Shown: positions 44,101 to 56,193, counted from the first letter of the stretch. The stretch is DNA of 64,000 nucleotides from Chondrosia reniformis (GCA_947172415.1 OX359192.1:6682401-6746400), one strand, 5' to 3'. A program made the numbers and translations. The notes: generated from the letters alone by a model not told the origin.

Positions 44101-47100
44101 TGTTACCGGCCTGTGAGACGTCACATGACTGTTACCGGCCTGTGAGACGTCACATGACTGTTACCGACCTGTGAGACGTCACATGACTGTTACCAGCCTG
44201 TGAGATGTCACATGACTGTTACCGGCCTGTGAGATGTCACATGACTGTTACCAGCCTGTGAGATGTCACATGACTGTTACCAGCCTGTGAGATGTCACAT
44301 GACTGTTACCGACCTGTGAGATGCTTCATCAGTGTGTTTTATTACTGTTGTTACCTTGTACAGGAGGAAGGTTTGGAGGAAGCCAATCCTTTGAAAACAA
44401 CTCTAGATGAGGTGTTTAGTACTATAGAAGCAACTCAACAAAATGGCTGCATAATCGGTGTTGAGGATAGGTTTTATGAGATCATTGAACATTCATCTTC
44501 AAACAGATTGTCATCCTCCATCGAGTCCTTATTGAGGTACAAGAGCAGTCACATCTCTCCGGATCAGCCCAGATGGATATCCACTCTGTGTTCACTGCTG
44601 GAGAGATACTACAGGTAGGTAGGTGTGTACAGGTAGGTAGTGTGTGAAGAATTTCATTATAAGTTCCTTACATAAGAATATTCAGTCTTGAGTATTAATA
44701 TAATTGATAGAGCTCAGCGTTTACTTTTAGGTTGGAGAGACGCATTGAGGTCAGACTAGCTTCGCTGTCCATATTGAGTGAAAAACTGGATAAATACCTT
44801 TCACTATATGAGGTCAGATCCCTGAACAGTCACACTACATACGTATGTTGTATACTTGTCACTTTCTCATTAAATGATTATTGAAACGGGGAAACAGTGT
44901 AATAAGTAAAAACTATTTTCTTTCTCAGGAAACTCTTATTCATGACGTTGTCATTCCTTTTCTGCAAACTATCTCAAAAGATCAGAGCTCCGATGTCCGT
45001 AAGAGAGGAGTAGAAATACTGGTCACTGTGGCAGAGGTTTGTAATCCTCAATGGTGCATCAAGATTGTGAATATTATAAATCAGGTATGCATGTTTATAC
45101 AGTACAAGTTATGTATGTATATATATGACCATAATCAGTCATTCAGAAGAAGTCAGTATGAAAACTGCATCCTCATCCAAAGCTCAATAGCTATGCTACA
45201 TAATGGTTACATAACGTTGCAATCACTTTTCAAGACTTAGTTTCTTTAAAAGTTCAAAGTTCCTAAGATGATCTTAAACTAGGTCATATACACAATATGT
45301 CATAAAAGATTAGTTAGCTTCATCATTGCCTTAACATATCAAGTACATTTACATGAAAATGCTGTTTCAGATTATTCCTGTAGCTGTGTTGTGCATCTCT
45401 GTACCTCCTGATCAAATGTTACTTTACTTTCGCTTCTTGTGTGAAGGTAGCCAATCACTGTATCACTGCTGATCAGTTCTTGGAGACTAGAACAAGTGGA
45501 GGAAAGGGAATGAAGCAGAAAGATAACCCTCAGAGGCAGGACGCCAAGATTGCCCTATTTGGACTGACAAATCTATTTAATGTTAGTTAAGCAGCTTGGT
45601 ATGTGTGTAACTTGTTATTTTATTTTTATTTGGTCTCTGCAGTTGAAATTTGGACGGTTGCCAGCATCTATTGCAGTTCACATTTATGAGTTACTAGTCA
45701 ACCACCTCACGCAGCACTACAATAGCTCGTGTTTCAGTGAAACCTCCAGTCTCATACATATGGTTGTAAGTACTGCTGTAGCCATGCCAGTGTAGCTTTT
45801 TACAGTCTACTCTGATTGGTGTGTGCAGTCTTAGGTATTTGAATGCCTTGCACAGTTTCCTTGATTTGTCGGCCATTTTAAGTATCCTATGGCTCAGTGC
45901 TCACAAGAGTTGTTACTTTAAGTGGTACCTGGGTTATTAACCAAGTCAGTAGTTAAAAGGAATAAGGCAATATACGTATACATATGTAGTCTTGTTAATC
46001 ATTAAGGACTATAAGGGATCTTCTTCCTCTTTACTGTGCGCAGATATTTCAAGTTATCCTCCATCTCCAGTCCAATGAAGATGGCCACATTGGTTATTCA
46101 CGCAGTGAAAAAACTGTCAAGCACACACCTTTCATCACCTGTAATCCCTCGGTGTCCGCCCACCAGTTGGTGCCCACCAGACGATATTCAGTTGACCAAT
46201 CAGACCCCAGAAGAGTGTCAGCTGCCAAAATTGAATGGATGGACATACAAAAGGCCTATGAAGCCATTTTGCTCTGTATACAGAGGGTAAGAGTAGTTGC
46301 TATGACAACATATGAATAAATAGAATATTTGAGTGTATTCTTATTCTGGAATTCAACCTAGTCTGATTACGGGAAGTCAATATACGTAGGACTAGGTAGT
46401 GATAGTTTGCTTGTGAATGTATGATGATGGTATAGGTAATCTAGTCAAGCATCTTTGCCTTGTTATAGGAGGTTCAGTGGGAACTTCTGCAAAGTGTGTT
46501 GATGGACTTGCCCACCTTCCTGTCCAACCACTGTCTTGTGTATCATTCTCAACTGAACCTCGACCACCTGATACATCACTTGTGCTACATGTTGCAAAAC
46601 CCAATGTCCTCAGCTCAACCCCTTCAGAGCCTGTCTGCAAAACCCACCACTTCTGACCTCTCCTCAGCAATATACCCTGTGAGTGTTACATGAGCATCAC
46701 ATGATCACCACATGAGCATCACATGAACATCACATGAGTGTCACATGATCACCACATGAGCATCACATAAACATCACATGAGTGTCACATGAGCATCACA
46801 TGAACATCACATGAGTGTCACATGAGCATCACATGAGTATCACATGAAGTTCTCATGAGGGTCACATGTGCATCAAATGAAGGACAGAGTATTGCAGTCT
46901 CCATTATGTATGTGTATGCATGTATTGTGCATATGTAATCCACGTTATCACTTTACTGACTAATAATTAGGTTTTGTCAGTTTTAACATCTTTCACAAGA
47001 AATCTGAAGCGAACATCTCAGGTGAGTTAATTGATTGAGACAGAATTATATAGAGTTAAAATAACACTTTTTCAATGTCTTCAGGAACAATTAATTAATG

Positions 47101-50100
47101 AATTCACTCAGGGATTGGTTGGAAAGGAGAGCAAACTCTGTCTCAATTCTCTGACTGTATGCATATTTGAAATGAAAGAAGCTGTCTTCAGCTATAGGGT
47201 AGTCCCTGCAATTTTGCAGAGACTGGCCCAGGTCTCCGCCTCCTCCTCTATGGCTATACCAGTTCTTGACTTCTTACATAGTAAGTGTCTGCTGAATTGG
47301 TTCTGAACAGGAAGTGACACCACTCTCTGTTGCTCTAGGCTTGTCCACCTTACCAAGGCTGTTTCATGTGCTCACAGAAAAGCAGTTTCTGACTGTCTTT
47401 GGGATTTTGCTGCCTTATACTGATGCTTCAAAGTAAGAACAGACAACCTGATCGGGTTCTCCCAGCTAGTTAGGTCTCATGTTACTTGTAAAGTTACTTT
47501 CCAAGATAGGACTTACAGAGATATAATGAAACTACATACACTTTGAAATGCTTGGAATAAGATTGCTAAGATATTTGAGAAGAATTACTTTATTCCCCTC
47601 CCACTCCAATCCTGTGTCTTGGTATGTGTAGGTATATCAAGTTTGTGGTCAGCCTAGCTCATCGAGTACAAGCCTTGTGGTTCATCAGATCTCGTCTCCA
47701 GTACAAAAAAGTGATTGCAAGATTCATTGTCAAGGTGACCTTATAATCAAGTTATTGTAAAGTAGTTACAGTAAATTAGGAAAGTAATACTAAATAAGAA
47801 ATTTAATTTAGGAGTTGTCATGATGAAGAGTAGAAATGGTGGTTGCCATAGTTACTTAAGTCTATATTTTGCTCACTGTAGACCCTCATGGATGACATGA
47901 TGAATCTCAAATTACTGGAACACCAAGATGGAGATGAGGCTGATACAAAGACATTCCACTTGGAAACCATCCAATTATGTTTTGATTTGCTGGCAAGATA
48001 CACCTTCTCCATTGTCTCAACACAGCCAAGCAGGTACTTACATACCTCACTTTTAACTGCCTTTACTAATGTATAAAATATCCTGTGTGTCTTTACTAAT
48101 TTTTCTACCAATTTATCTAATTAGCCTAAATTTATGATAAAAATTAAGCTCTGTAATTCTATATGTCTGCTCGCTAAAACTGGGTAAGGTCTTCACATCT
48201 CACATCTTCCATCTCTCTTAAGGTCTCCCTTGTCAGATTTTCTGTTATCAGGTGGGCCTAGCAAGACTTGGTTATTGAAAAATTTTCTGGTTACCATAAC
48301 AACCAGTGCTCCCAACAAGGAAAGCATTGCTACATGTCAAAGATGTTCAGTGAACAGAAGCAACCTCATGGAACAAGGATTTAGCAAAGACCATGATCCA
48401 AAGTCCTCAGAATATCCGTACACACTGAAACAGCCTTCCCTGTGCAGCTGCTGGAGCAGAGGGTGGGCGGAGGTAAAGATTCGGCGGCCCAGTGGTTGTG
48501 TGTCCTGGCTCCTGCGCATCCAAAACCAGTTGGACCTTCACTCATCCCTGGACACCCTGCAGACTTCCCACGGTTGGAGGGACCTCGGTATTGGAATGGT
48601 GAGCTATTACCAGTTCAACGAAGAAGCGCCCAGCAAGGAAGAGAAGCAGGAGGATCAGTCAGAGGATGATAAGCTTGTCCATCAAAGTGACCAACCAAGA
48701 GAAAGTGTGTTTCTTTCCGTGTCCAAATCAACTGAAGAGTTGAAGAGGTCATCAGAAAATGAGGAAAATGAAACTTTAACTGAGGAAAATTCTCAATTAC
48801 TTGGCCCTTTTCTTGTGCCAACTGTTCAACAACAGCTGGTGCCCAACTCCTCCTCCTCTTCAGTGGCTGACAGAGAAGGAGAAGGGAGTGTTTGCAGTGC
48901 TTCCAAAGCTGTCTATATCCTCTCTCCTGTGACATCAGTCCATCAGTATTCTTCATCTGTTAAAACTAAGTTTCTTCCTCCCTTGCCTTCATACGAGGGA
49001 GATGTGCGCTCGCCTTCTCTCCACAGTGATGAAACTCATCTGACTGAGGAACAGCAGGTATGTGCATACATACATACATATATGTAGGTAAAGATTGTAC
49101 GTACATTACTGGTGAGTCTTTGCACTTTTTAGATTCAGCTTATGAACGCAATGTCTGAAGGGACGCTCAGCCAGTCTTCTGCTGAGTCACTGAATAACCA
49201 TGAGCAAGAATCTGATGAGGAATCTATAGGTCAGGATGAATGACCTCTAATTTGTAGTGTAGAAATTTTAAATTATCTGTACAATGTATACATACTTGTA
49301 TGATGAGACAGAGATTATTTGTGTTATTTTGTACATTCCTAAAGGTGAACACTTCAAGATGGAGAACCTCCTTGAAGCAGACAATGAGTATAGTAATGAG
49401 GGTGAGGATAACCCTATCGTTACCGAAGATGACCAGGAGGAGGTGTGTACTCCACGGCTTGTGTCACTAGGGGATTCTGTTCCAAACACGCCTACTGAGG
49501 CTCCCCAACCTATCTTCAACGCAGCCAAAGACCATTCACCAAAGGAGGCTGGATTATATCACCAGTTGGAGGTTGATCTGAGGAAGATAATACAGGCAAA
49601 GACTGCTCGTTAGTGCATAAGTGTTCTGTAATTGTAGCTCAGTGATAAAACTCTGGTGGTCATAATCTGGGTTCGAATTTCCAGCACTCCTGTCAGCCCT
49701 CTTCATGATGTTTGTTTGGTTGTGGTTTGGTTATCACTTGATTACTTGCTATTATATATACGTATATGCAGGCTTGTGGTAATAGCTACGTATATATGTA
49801 TGTCTTCAATGCAATTAATGGTTTCAATTTGTAGGAGGAGGAAGTATACCAGGTTCTCAGGACACGGAAATATTCAACAATCCCAGGTACATCCACAAGT
49901 GGTTTACATTATGTATAGACCATGTCTACATGGGCTCTCTTCCATTCCCTTCATGTCTTCCTATTTCTTTCTCGGCTGCTGAACACCACTCCTGTCCAAT
50001 TTGCAATAGCTTTGTATTCCTCCAACTCTACCATTCAAACATGCTTGATGGAAATCAAGATGGCATAGAACCAATATTACTTCCACCAGGCGAGGCCTCA

Positions 50101-51308
50101 GAGAGAGCAATCAAGATACTGGATCACATTCCTCCCTATGATACTCATAAGATTGGAGTTGTCTATGTTGGGGAAGGCCAGGTAAGAGTTTCCTAGGTAC
50201 TGTAAGACCACGGAACTATGAACCTTATCCCCAGCAAGTCCTGTAGCCATTCCACCGACTAACTCTATCTGTAGCATAGATATTCTGAGTTCACTCTTAC
50301 TGACTTGAAATCTACTCTTATTGACTTGAAATCTCTAGCTATGCCTGCAGGCAGCATCTCTGTCCCTTTGGCTAGTGTCCACGCCCTTTATCTTTCAACA
50401 CACTCACCTGTTTCAATTGTATTTATGTTTAGAAATCAGAAAATGAAATCTTGGGTAATTGTTATGGAAGTGAGAGATACAACGACTTCTTGAAGTCACT
50501 TGGACAGTTTGTTCATTTGAAGGACTGTGACCCAGAACTGATCTACCTTGGGGGGCTCGACAGGAGTGGATCTGATGGTGAGCTTGGATGTCTTTGGCAT
50601 GATGAGATTACTGAAGGTATGCTCAGTTCTATTATCATCCTCATCATGTGACTGTCATGTGATATTTCATTCCCCTAGTTGTTTTCCATGTGGCTACTTT
50701 GATGCCTAATCCAAGCAATGTTGGTAACCATAGCAACAAAAAACTTCACATAGGAAATGACTTTGTACTTATAGTATATAATCATTCAAGGTCAAAGTAC
50801 AATTTTGGGACAATTAAGGTAACAATGTTTCTTATGTGATTCTCATAATGAATCTGAACATTATTGATTTCCTTAGGGTCAATTTAATTTCTTTGAAGTA
50901 ATAATTGAACCTCTTCCACACAATTGTAATCAGGTGACAATAGAGGCCAAAAAAGGTGTGTTAAGCTTTATTGGCAAATTGGTGCATTCATGAATTTTCC
51001 ATCCTTGTTAGGTTATGAAGATCTTATAGACTTACATTCTACCTTTGTATCTGATCAGTATTTGGGGATGTTTGTGAGAAAATTAGCAATACATGCTAAT
51101 GTGAGTTTTGCATGTGACTGGCATGTGACTGAGATGGAACATGGACTATGCTTTTGTGTAGATGGCCTGTCTACTACAGGGAAATTCATCAGCTGGGCCC
51201 AATTTGTTGAGTCGTCTACATCAAATTAACAGGATTAAATCAAAGTTTTATGAAGCAAGAACATCAGAAGACAATTTAAAGTTTTCAGATTTTTCGGCTT
51301 TTACATAA
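41105..51308 (+). CDS. TSC2: TSC2 (tuberin), Rheb GAP that restrains mTORC1
   Basis: Over thirty short exons. N-terminal HEAT-type tuberin region: [50 protein letters not shown]-like [37 protein letters not shown]. Middle: [42 protein letters not shown]-terminal Rap/Ran-GAP domain: [60 protein letters not shown] (the Asn of YNHS aligns with the catalytic Asn thumb), FGTIKGQFNF. The last exon reads [20 protein letters not shown] ... SDFSAFT and stops at 51308. Introns carry several tandem arrays, a SINE-like element and a fragment of the dispersed repeat. Individual exon borders were not all fixed. Confidence 0.94.
42271..42330 (-). repeat. Dispersed repeat, fragment C
   Basis: On the minus strand reads AATTCCCAGAAACAGCTGTC then TGATGAAGTGG (frame [12 protein letters not shown]), matching GWNSQKRLSDPVEKK of copies A and B. 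Lies antisense in a TSC2 intron. Confidence 0.65.
43062..43672 (+). repeat. 21-bp minisatellite, TSC2 intron
   Basis: About 29 units of CCAGCCCTCCCAACATCACCT, with variants AGCCCC, ACATTA and ACAGTA for the last part. Begins ~10 bp after the donor at 43052 (AAACAA|GTAGGT) and ends ~35 bp before the next acceptor. Frames remain open because 21 is a multiple of three, but flanking tuberin exons join without it. Confidence 0.93.
43912..44318 (+). repeat. 29-bp array with GTCACATGAC, TSC2 intron
   Basis: Fourteen units of GTGAGATGTCACATGACTGT plus TACCGGCCT. Every unit keeps GTCACATGAC. Variation is almost wholly at two CpG positions: GACGTC/GATGTC and ACCGGCC with ACCGACC/ACCAGCC. Confidence 0.95.
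46688..46875 (+). repeat. TCACATGA-type array, TSC2 intron
   Basis: Irregular ~11-bp units (GAGTGTCACATGA, GCATCACATGA, ACATCACATGA) with about 15 copies of CACATGA. The array begins at the splice donor: the first intron bases GTGAGTGTTACATGAG are themselves a unit. Confidence 0.9.
49630..49692 (+). mobile_element. tRNA-like SINE or tRNA pseudogene
   Basis: TSC2 intron. TGTAGCTCAGTGATAAAACT fits a pol III A box and GGGTTCGAATTTCCAGCACT fits a B box with T-loop and acceptor strand. The 5' acceptor strand (TGTAATTG) does not pair with GCACTCC, so it is not a working tRNA. Unique sequence follows without a clear poly-A tail. Confidence 0.6.
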
Positions 51309-51596
51309 TCAGAATCTCATTGCAAAGCATTTTATTATTTTTGCATACTATTGAGTTCACTGACATGTGTTGCATAGCAGTACGTGAATACCTTGCAATA
51401 AAGAATGAGAATTATTTAAGGATTTTGTTTAGTTCTATTGAAAACATAAAAATCAGCACAAATTAACAACTTTACTTTGGTGTGGCTCTAGATCTTTTGT
51501 ATATATACCTCTCTCTCACATGCAGTTCAACTATATATATATATATATATATATATGATAGAATTGTGCATGCCCCAGGGCACACCACAAGAATAT

Positions 51597-52062
51597 TAAG
51601 GTGAATTTATGTAGAAATCAAAATTTCTAAAACTGTTTGGAAATGTTTCATACATGTTTGTGAATGTAGATACCAAGTTTAAGCTTCATATTTACGGATT
51701 TGACAAAGTTATGGCACTAAATGTACATTTGTTAAGTTAATGTATGGGGAGAGATAGGGCAAATTTGAGTTGATTTAAAATTTGCAAAACTCAATGTAAA
51801 CCTTTCATACACCTCTGTGAATACTGACATTGAGTTTCAGATCCATATCTCTTCATTCGGCAGAGTTAGAGCCATAAATGTACTTTCAATTACTGCTATA
51901 TAAAGTAAATGTATGGTGAGAGATAGGACAAATTTGAGTAGATATGAAAATTTGCAAAATTCATTGGAAGCCTTTCATACATCTCTGTGAATACTTACAC
52001 AATGTTTCAGCTTCGTATCTCTCCATTTGACAGAGCTACAGCACTATAATGTACATTAAATT
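51597..52062 (+). repeat. Diverged copies of the 158-bp satellite (left block)
   Basis: About three units. Landmarks repeat: GAGAGATAGGGCAAATTT, CTTTCATACA, CTGTGAATA, TTTGACAGAG, AATGTAC. They differ from each other more than the right block units do. Preceded by a TA dinucleotide run (about 51535-51555). Confidence 0.85.
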
Positions 52063-52150
52063 TCTACTCTACGACCTTAAATGGTGTAGCATATATATCG
52101 TGCGATACTATTATGCAAATTATCGGCATACCAAGTTAAAATGTTTTGAC

Positions 52151-52468
52151 ATGAATGAGGTTACTAGAAACACGCAGGGACAGTCCAGAACGCTGCTGTC
52201 AGAAGGTCTTTACATAGAGGCAGGTAGCCATTATGCTATTACTGCAATTGAGATTGAGTGTGGCTGGTTATACCAGTTTACGTTCATATCGGAACACCTC
52301 TTGCTAAAATCGTTTCTACATGGGACCAGAAAAGTTGGTCTCCTCCGCCAATCAAGACACTTACAGGATTCTATCCATTTTTCCCAGTTTCTAGATGAAC
52401 CACGAATACTGGATATACCTTTAAAATGGCTTGGAACGATGCACTCATCCCGAATTAACTTGATATAA
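52151..52468 (+). CDS. Hypothetical ORF in the satellite island
   Basis: 105 codons from ATG to TAA, uninterrupted in AT-rich DNA: YIEAGSHYAITAIEIECGWL, KVGLLRQSRHLQDSIHF, ILDIPLKWLGTMHSS. No domain recognised. The frame extends upstream to 52049 without a stop. May be noncoding. Confidence 0.25.
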   Translation: MNEVTRNTQGQSRTLLSEGLYIEAGSHYAITAIEIECGWLYQFTFISEHLLLKSFLHGTRKVGLLRQSRHLQDSIHFSQFLDEPRILDIPLKWLGTMHSSRINLI

Positions 52469-52590
52469 TTTGACTACATTTTTCTCGCAAATACCCTATT
52501 CTTAAGTATGGAATTGCGCCAACCACAATCGTTTCCTTTTGAAATTTTCTTGTTTAAATAGAAGCGCAAAACCTTATAAAGTAGGCCTAC

Positions 52591-52772
52591 CTGGACACAT
52601 CTCTATGGTGGTAGCGGTTCCCATAGGGGTTGGTAGCGCTTAGACTCTGAAGCTGTCTCCTAATCGGTTGGTGCCATAGAGACGTGCTCACCAATAATCC
52701 GGATTTCGGGGGGGTTCCACGTAATGTGGGATTGGCATCTGATATCTTTAAGGATTCATATGAGTCGGCCAT
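52591..52772 (-). CDS. Possible first exon of an unknown gene
   Basis: ATGGCCGACTCATATG start, 60 codons (MADSYESLKISDANPTLRG ... YGNRYHHRDVS) and then a good donor TCCAG|GTAGGCC. No partner exon was found downstream before the satellite, so this may be a broken or captured gene piece. Confidence 0.25.
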
Positions 52773-53143
52773 ATCGAGAAGAACTGGTTCTTCTCACGCA
52801 AGTGACACCCAAAGCTCAACTCGGCAGAGCGTTACCACCGATCCCGGCCTCTGAGCGTCGTGGATGGTAGCGTTCGGTATGGTCCAACTTTTTTTCTTTG
52901 GAGTTTCGTTGGCCGTCGATCGGCAAAATTTCACTTTAACGACATCCATATAATATATGTGGATAGATACTGCTTCAACAACAATCAAGTACTACACAGT
53001 GCATATCCATGTGTATAAGAAATCTTTCAAAGAGTTCTATTTTTTCAGCTATATACAGTACCGAAATTTCACTCTTACACCTACTCAAGGTCGGCCATTT
53101 ATAGTATTACACAATTAGGGTTAGTTAATTTATCGGGAGGAAT

Positions 53144-54370
53144 AGAGCAAATTTATGTAGAAATCAAAATTTCTAAAACTATTTGGAAATGTTTCATACA
53201 TGTCTGTGAATGTAGATACCAAGTTTAAGATTCATATTTACCGATTTGACAGAGTTATGGCATTAAATGTACATTTGTTAAGTTAATGTATGGTGAGAGA
53301 TAGGGCAAATTTATGTAGAAATCAAAATTTCTAAAACTGTTTGGAAATGTTTCATACATGTCTGTGAATGTAGATGCCAAGTTTAAGCTTTATATTTACC
53401 GATTTGACAGAGTTATGGCATTAAATGTACATTTGTTAAGTTAATGTATGGTGAGAGATAGGGCAAATTTATGTAGAAATCAAATTTTTTAAAACTGTTT
53501 GGAAATGTTTCATACATGTTTGTGAATGTAGATACCAAGTTTAAGATTCATATTTAGCCATTTGACAGAGTTACGGCACTAAATGTACATTTGTTAAGTT
53601 AATGTATGGTGAGAGATAGGGCAAATTTATGTAGAAATCAAATTTTTTAAAACTGTTTGGAAATGTTTCATACATGTTTGTGAATGTAGATACCAAGTTT
53701 AAGATTCATATTTAGCCATTTGACAGAGTTACGGCACTAAATGTACATTTGTTAAGTTAATGTATGGTGAGAGATAGGGCAAATTTATGTAGAAATCAAA
53801 TTTTTTAAAACTGTTTGGAAATGTTTCATACATGTTTGTGAATGTAGATACCAAGTTTAAGATTCATATTTAGCCATTTGACAGAGTTACGGCACTAAAT
53901 GTACATTTGTTAAGTTAATGTATGGTGAGAGATAGGGCAAATTTATGTAGAAATCAAAATTTCTAAAACTGTTTGGAAATGTTTCATACATGTTTGTCGA
54001 TGTAGATACCAAGTTTAAGCTTCATATTTACCGATTTGACAGAGTTATGACACTAAATGTACAATTGTTAAGTTAATGTATGGTGAGAGATAGGGCAAAT
54101 TTATGTAGAAATCAAATTTCTAAAACTGTTTGGAAATGTTTCATACATGTTTGTCGATGTAGATACCAAGTTTAAGATTCATATTTAGCCATTTGACAGA
54201 GTTACGGCACTAAATGTACATTTGTTAAGTTAATGTATAGGGAGAGATAGGGCAAATTTATGTAGAAATCAATTTTTTTAAAACTGTTTGGAAATGTTTC
54301 ATACATGTTTGTGAATGTAGATACCAAGTTTAAGCTTCATATTTACCGATTTGACAGAGTTACGGCACTA
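53144..54370 (+). repeat. 158-bp satellite, right block
   Basis: Eight units. The word TAGGGCAAATTTATGTAGAA (TAGAGC in the first) starts at 53144, 53301, 53459, 53617, 53775, 53933, 54091 and 54248, giving 157-158 bp steps. Units 3-5 are nearly identical, which points to recent amplification from one variant. The array ends at GGCACTAGGG near 54370. Confidence 0.95.
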
Positions 54371-54606
54371 GGGAAATATATGTCTAGCTCTCTTTCAACC
54401 CACATGTACAGGCACTATGGAGATATATTATAATTATACATGAATTGTGCATGAATAATCTGCAACACCATTTTCCTTTGCAGAGGTAGTTGTCACCAAT
54501 GCCAATGAGACCATTTTAATGAAAAATTCGTATAACTTATTGAAAGTAAACCAAGAGAGCTCTATGTACGTATATCTAACTAACTACTGTCAAATGTTAT
54601 AAAGAT
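54371..54606. other. Unique AT-rich spacer, no gene seen
   Basis: Between the satellite and the MITE. Nothing recognised. Confidence 0.5.
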
Positions 54607-54717
54607 TATACCGTAATCTATAATTTGTGTTGAAATAATTTTCGTCGCTATTAAAGCGAAAACCCCAAAATATTTCGTGCATGTGAAAACAATTTCGTTG
54701 TTTGAAATTACGGTATA
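54607..54717. mobile_element. Small MITE with 11-bp terminal inverted repeats
   Basis: Ends TATACCGTAAT and ATTACGGTATA are exact inverted repeats. The outer TA could be a Tc1/mariner-type TA target duplication. Inside, TTTTCG/CGAAAA words are arranged as subterminal inverted repeats. Length 111 bp, no coding capacity. Confidence 0.7.
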
Positions 54718-54972
54718 CAAAATGTATCTTTCGATTGATTCATGAGTCTTGACGTTTTGAGCACCTGAGGGTGCAGATGTTTTTATCTTTTGTTGGCCTT
54801 AAGAGTCTTCTTCAGTAACTGACACATCAATAAACCAAGGGATATGGCAGGCACATCTTGTGTCATCAGTTAAGAATTGTAATCATCAGTAAATGAATAA
54901 CAACTTGTAATTGAATGAATAAGAACAAGCTGGGAAGCATTTGAATAAAGAAGATTGTGGTACAAGAGGTAT

Positions 54973-56193
54973 CTAAGCAACAGTTCTTAACACTTCTACT
55001 GCTCTCTTATATTGCAACTTTGAGCACTGACATTCTACAAGTAAAGTAGAAGAGAATATTAAGCATAAAAATTACACTGTACACTATTATTTTTCTATCC
55101 ATATTAGAACATCATATAACATTTCTGAGCTATATAATCACCATAGCCTCATGTATTATATATACATACACAGTCAGTAGATTATACATATACATATTAT
55201 TATTATTATTATTATACATATGGACATATATATATACACATACATAGCAATGCGTGGACATGTACCTTTCTCAGTGTTGTTATTACAGCAGTAATTATCA
55301 ACATAGAGTTGAGCTTTTCTTATTGTGTCAGCCCTGCTGTGTCCTTGGATACCTTTCAAATAGTTTAGGAGGAGTTTGAATGCAGCTTTAGGTATCTGTG
55401 GAGAACCCATCAACAATATATGTTACAATATATACCGATCATGAAAAGTGTTGATTGTCCAATTGGGTCCAAATTATGAAATTTTATTTGCTATGCCAAA
55501 CAGCTCAGTCACTAAAGATTAGGACTGGTAGGATAAGCTATTTCCATATAATGCAACAAGAATATAAAGATAGGTTAATGACTGGTAATGATTATCGTTT
55601 TTAGAAACTATTCCACTTATTCTCTCACTATATAGTCAGTATGCACAGCTCACAAGTATAGTAACAATAGGTAATACAATATAAGTACTTGTGCACATCT
55701 ACGTATGTAAGTTGTTAGTGTGCAGAACAAATACCTTAGACTTATCATACATATTCTTGAGTAGCCATATCTGGTACTTTTTCTTGAAAGACCAGTGTTC
55801 CCTGTTACTGTTCCACAATTTGACATATTCCAATGCATTTTCCCTGTGATCCTTTTCCTTTGGTGGTGGTATCTTTCTAGCTTTCCTTTTAATTTTCTTT
55901 CTACCTTTGCCCTTAACCTTCTTACCACTGGCAGTCTTGTCAGCTTCAGCAGAATGAGGTTGCTCAGCAACCAGCTCTATAGTCTTTGTTGGTTTTACAG
56001 TTGGTTCCGCTTTAGTCTGTACCCTTCTCTTTACAGTGAGGTTTCCCTCCTGTAAACTCATCTGAGCACACTTTTTCATAAACACACCAGATGGTCTCTT
56101 TTTTGGAGATTCAGTTTGATTTACAGAAGAACTCTTTGACAGCCTTTTGTGGGATACAGACTTGAAAGATGGGTTATCTTCTTTTGACTCCAT
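54973..56193 (-). CDS. C7orf50-like nucleolar protein (WKF/DUF2373 domain)
   Basis: Starts MESKEDNPSFKSVSHKRL at 56193. Basic N-terminal half (GKGRKKIKRKARKIPPPKEK), then the conserved domain ENALEYVKLWNSNREHWSFK, KYQIWLLKNMYDKSK, IPKAAFKLLLNYLKGIQGHS, RADTIRKAQLYVDNY, matching human C7orf50 (LDYLCRWAQKHKNWRFQK, TWLLLHMYDSDKVP, LLAYLEGLQG). The last exon CSKLQYKRAVEVLRTVA ends at 54973. The domain is linked to ribosome biogenesis in other eukaryotes. Its ATG lies 34 bp after the OXLD1 stop on the same strand. Confidence 0.88.

Larger units (their letters stand above)
52063..53120. other. Unique island splitting the satellite
   Basis: Satellite phase is nearly continuous across this ~1.06-kb segment, so it looks inserted. 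Contents: a plus frame 52151-52468 (105 codons, MNEVTRNTQGQSRTLLSEG ..., no family recognised), a minus exon-like frame 52591-52772, and a GAGAAGAAC-TG-GTTCTTCTC inverted repeat at 52776-52795 just upstream of that minus ATG. It is richer in CpG than the satellite. No terminal repeats were recognised. Confidence 0.55.

Noticed and set aside
43905-44330. CRISPR-like look of the 29-bp regular repeats
   Set aside because: Units are contiguous with no unique spacers, and lie in an animal gene intron.
53112-53124. TTAGGG near the right edge of the satellite island as a telomere remnant
   Set aside because: A single hexamer, not a tandem run.
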